A stretch of 10,395 bases of DNA from Desulfuromonas sp. SDB (GTDB lineage Bacteria > SDB-A): positions 1 to 10,395 of the forward strand of contig LKUE01000315.1 of assembly GCA_001412365.1 (NCBI GenBank). Direction: 5' to 3'. The translations under genes were made by a program, and so were the position numbers. The notes below the pieces were generated by a model that saw only the letters and a list, made by a program, of their open reading frames with translations, searched no databases and had not been told where the DNA came from. Positions 8,835-10,395 of the stretch are shown here, one piece after another. Position 1 is the first letter of the stretch. Every line of letters starts with the position of its first letter.

Positions 8835-10307
8835 ATGAAATTAACAACTGATTTCTTTTCCATTTGTTTATTAGTAAAGGGTTTACAAAAATTCATTCCC
8901 TGTTCACTGGTTGAAGTGGACTTTTTTAAACATGGAATGATTTTTAAACTGGAAAAACAGAGTATCAATATATTGGCACATCCCCGTCTTCCCTGGATAT
9001 TTACCGGATATTTTCCTCAATTAAAACTCCAAAAAGCCACTGGCTGGCAACAGGCTCTCAGCGGAGCAATTTTAAAAGAAGTCAACCAAGTCAATCAAGA
9101 CAGAGTAATTGAACTGAAATTTACTGAAATGGTAGTTAATCAGTTAATGGAATGGTCAGTGTGGATAGAATTGATCGGGGGATTTCCCAATATCTACCTA
9201 ACCAAACACCCCGGACCAAAACTGGTAAGATTTTACCGAAAATCAAAAACTTCCTCCAGAGACCTTCAACCGGGACAAATTTATTCTCCTCCTTTCAATC
9301 CCCGATTTGATAAAAACAACTTATCTGAGGTCAACTGGCAGGAATCAAAATATTCAGGTCAAATAGAAAATATATTCAATTCTCTTTCTCCGGATATGCT
9401 GCAGATTCAATTAAATAAAATACTGCCCCTGGAGGTCTCTGAAAGACAATTCTACCTCCTTCCCGGAGTTAAAGGATTTGAAAATCAGATGAAAGATCCC
9501 GCTCAGCTGTACAGTGAAATCTTCCAGTCATCTTCCGGCGAACAACAGGAAAATAAAATATCCGAACAGCAAGCTGCTATTTTGATTTTAGAGCAGAGAA
9601 ACCAAGTCTTAACCAAGAAATTAAATAATATCATCCCTCCTCCTCTGGTGAAAAAGCTAGGAGAACAGCTGAAAATATTAACTCCGGATCAATGGGACTG
9701 CATAAGCATAAAAAATAAAAAATTGAACAAGGTCTTTGAAAAGCTAAGATTTCTTCCCCAGGGAAAAGCTATCGAAAAGATTTACCGTCTTTACGATAAA
9801 ATACTCAGACAGCAAGAAATATACCTGAAGTTGGCAGAGGAAAACAAACAGCTTATAAATAAAATCAAGCAGGGAAATCAGCAGGCAGTAACTATGGTTT
9901 TAGAGGTGATGAAACCACATCCCCCTCAACAGGAATACCGTGTGTTCAGAACATGGTCAGGAAAAAAAATTATGATTTCCAAAAAAAAAGAACATGCAGA
10001 CCGGTTAACTTTTAAAATTGCCAAGCCCCATGATTACTTTTTTCACTGCAAAGATGCTCCCGGAGCCCATACCTTGCTAATATTAAATGATAAAAATCCA
10101 CCTTTGCCCCAGGATATCGAAACTGCATCCAGATTAGCCGCCACTTTTTCCTCTCAAAAAAAATCTAACCTGGTTCCCATCCTCTACACTATGAGAAAAT
10201 ATGTCCGAAAACCCCGTAAATCCCCTCCTGGTTTGGTAGTGGTGGAAAGAGAAAAAGTAGTTATGGCTAGACCTTTAGACACCGACGAGTTAATACTCTA
10301 CCAATAA
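8835..10307 (+). CDS. rqcH: NFACT-family ribosome quality-control protein RqcH (Rqc2 homologue)
   Basis: Bacterial RqcH binds 50S subunits that still carry peptidyl-tRNA after ribosome splitting and recruits tRNA-Ala to add C-terminal alanine tails that mark the chain for proteolysis. The NFACT-N domain spans roughly residues 1-150 and retains LSGAILKEVNQVNQDRVIELKF (75-96). The Asp-Arg pair (D89, R90) corresponds to the pair needed for tailing in Bacillus subtilis RqcH. A short, divergent helix-hairpin-helix region follows (about 175-235), then a coiled-coil arm (about 243-360), and an NFACT-R domain (365-480) with WSGKKIMISKKKEHADRLTF (374-393), DYFFHCKDAPGAHTLLI (400-416) and a KPRKSPPGLVVV ending. 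At 490 residues it is compact compared with about 570 in Bacillus. The ATG at 8835 is preceded in frame by a TGA at 8823-8825; no Shine-Dalgarno is visible. It lies 105 bases after efp and may or may not share its transcript. Older annotations call such genes fibronectin-binding proteins. Confidence 0.9.
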   Translation: MKLTTDFFSICLLVKGLQKFIPCSLVEVDFFKHGMIFKLEKQSINILAHPRLPWIFTGYFPQLKLQKATGWQQALSGAILKEVNQVNQDRVIELKFTEMVVNQLMEWSVWIELIGGFPNIYLTKHPGPKLVRFYRKSKTSSRDLQPGQIYSPPFNPRFDKNNLSEVNWQESKYSGQIENIFNSLSPDMLQIQLNKILPLEVSERQFYLLPGVKGFENQMKDPAQLYSEIFQSSSGEQQENKISEQQAAILILEQRNQVLTKKLNNIIPPPLVKKLGEQLKILTPDQWDCISIKNKKLNKVFEKLRFLPQGKAIEKIYRLYDKILRQQEIYLKLAEENKQLINKIKQGNQQAVTMVLEVMKPHPPQQEYRVFRTWSGKKIMISKKKEHADRLTFKIAKPHDYFFHCKDAPGAHTLLILNDKNPPLPQDIETASRLAATFSSQKKSNLVPILYTMRKYVRKPRKSPPGLVVVEREKVVMARPLDTDELILYQ

Positions 10308-10395
10308 CCTCCCCACCCCCCGGGATATTTAACCACTGGTAAACACTGTACACCACCCTTCCACACCTAGTCCCAGAACACTGAAAGAGAAAGTT

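Noticed and set aside
10308-10395. Terminator after rqcH
   Set aside because: ACCACTGGT is a tiny inverted repeat without a usable loop or T-run, so no terminator is claimed.

Overview
The window carries two divergently transcribed gene groups separated by a 173-base intergenic region (3221-3393). The genes suggest a Gram-negative bacterium of the Fibrobacterota-Chlorobiota-Bacteroidota (FCB) sphere, possibly a Cloacimonadota-like or other uncultured candidate lineage. The supporting features are a gingipain-like C25 peptidase with a type IX secretion (Por) style C-terminal tail, a DUF4837-type lipoprotein, and moderately AT-rich DNA. This placement is inferred from gene content and has not been tested by phylogeny. 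No IS element, CRISPR array, tRNA or rRNA was seen.

Minus-strand group (3220 down to 143). A strong sigma70-like promoter (TTGCCA-N17-TATAAT) sits so close to the first ATG that the mRNA should be almost leaderless. It drives a small methyltransferase-fold protein with a degenerate SAM-binding motif I. Next comes NAD+-dependent DNA ligase LigA, which starts at a GTG inside the methyltransferase gene (22-base overlap). Last is a 176-residue exported protein of unknown function. The end of that last gene lies antisense to what looks like the promoter and N-terminus of a class III nucleotidyl cyclase gene (56 to about 190, plus strand). The cyclase match stops abruptly, so this end of the window looks like a rearrangement scar, a gene remnant or an assembly join.

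Plus-strand group (3394 to 10307). An extended -10 promoter precedes the secreted C25 cysteine peptidase. A DUF4837-like lipoprotein, a 559-residue TPR protein with a very acidic Pro/Glu/Gln-rich middle, and elongation factor P follow with gaps of only 8 to 18 bases, so these four genes probably form one operon. The last two each use an AGGAGG that overlaps the preceding stop codon, four bases before the start, which suggests translational coupling. After a 105-base gap comes an RqcH/NFACT-family ribosome quality-control protein.

Functional picture. The right half joins two surface or envelope proteins to two translation-stall factors: EF-P, which relieves stalling at polyproline, and RqcH, which tags nascent chains on split 50S subunits. 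Three of the neighbouring proteins (peptidase, TPR protein, RqcH) contain a PPP run and are therefore candidate EF-P clients. The 88 bases after rqcH are C-rich and hold no gene or convincing terminator that I can see. I found no clearly new defence or mobile system. The most unusual items are the cyclase remnant, the acidic TPR protein coupled to efp, and the methyltransferase-like protein coupled to ligA.
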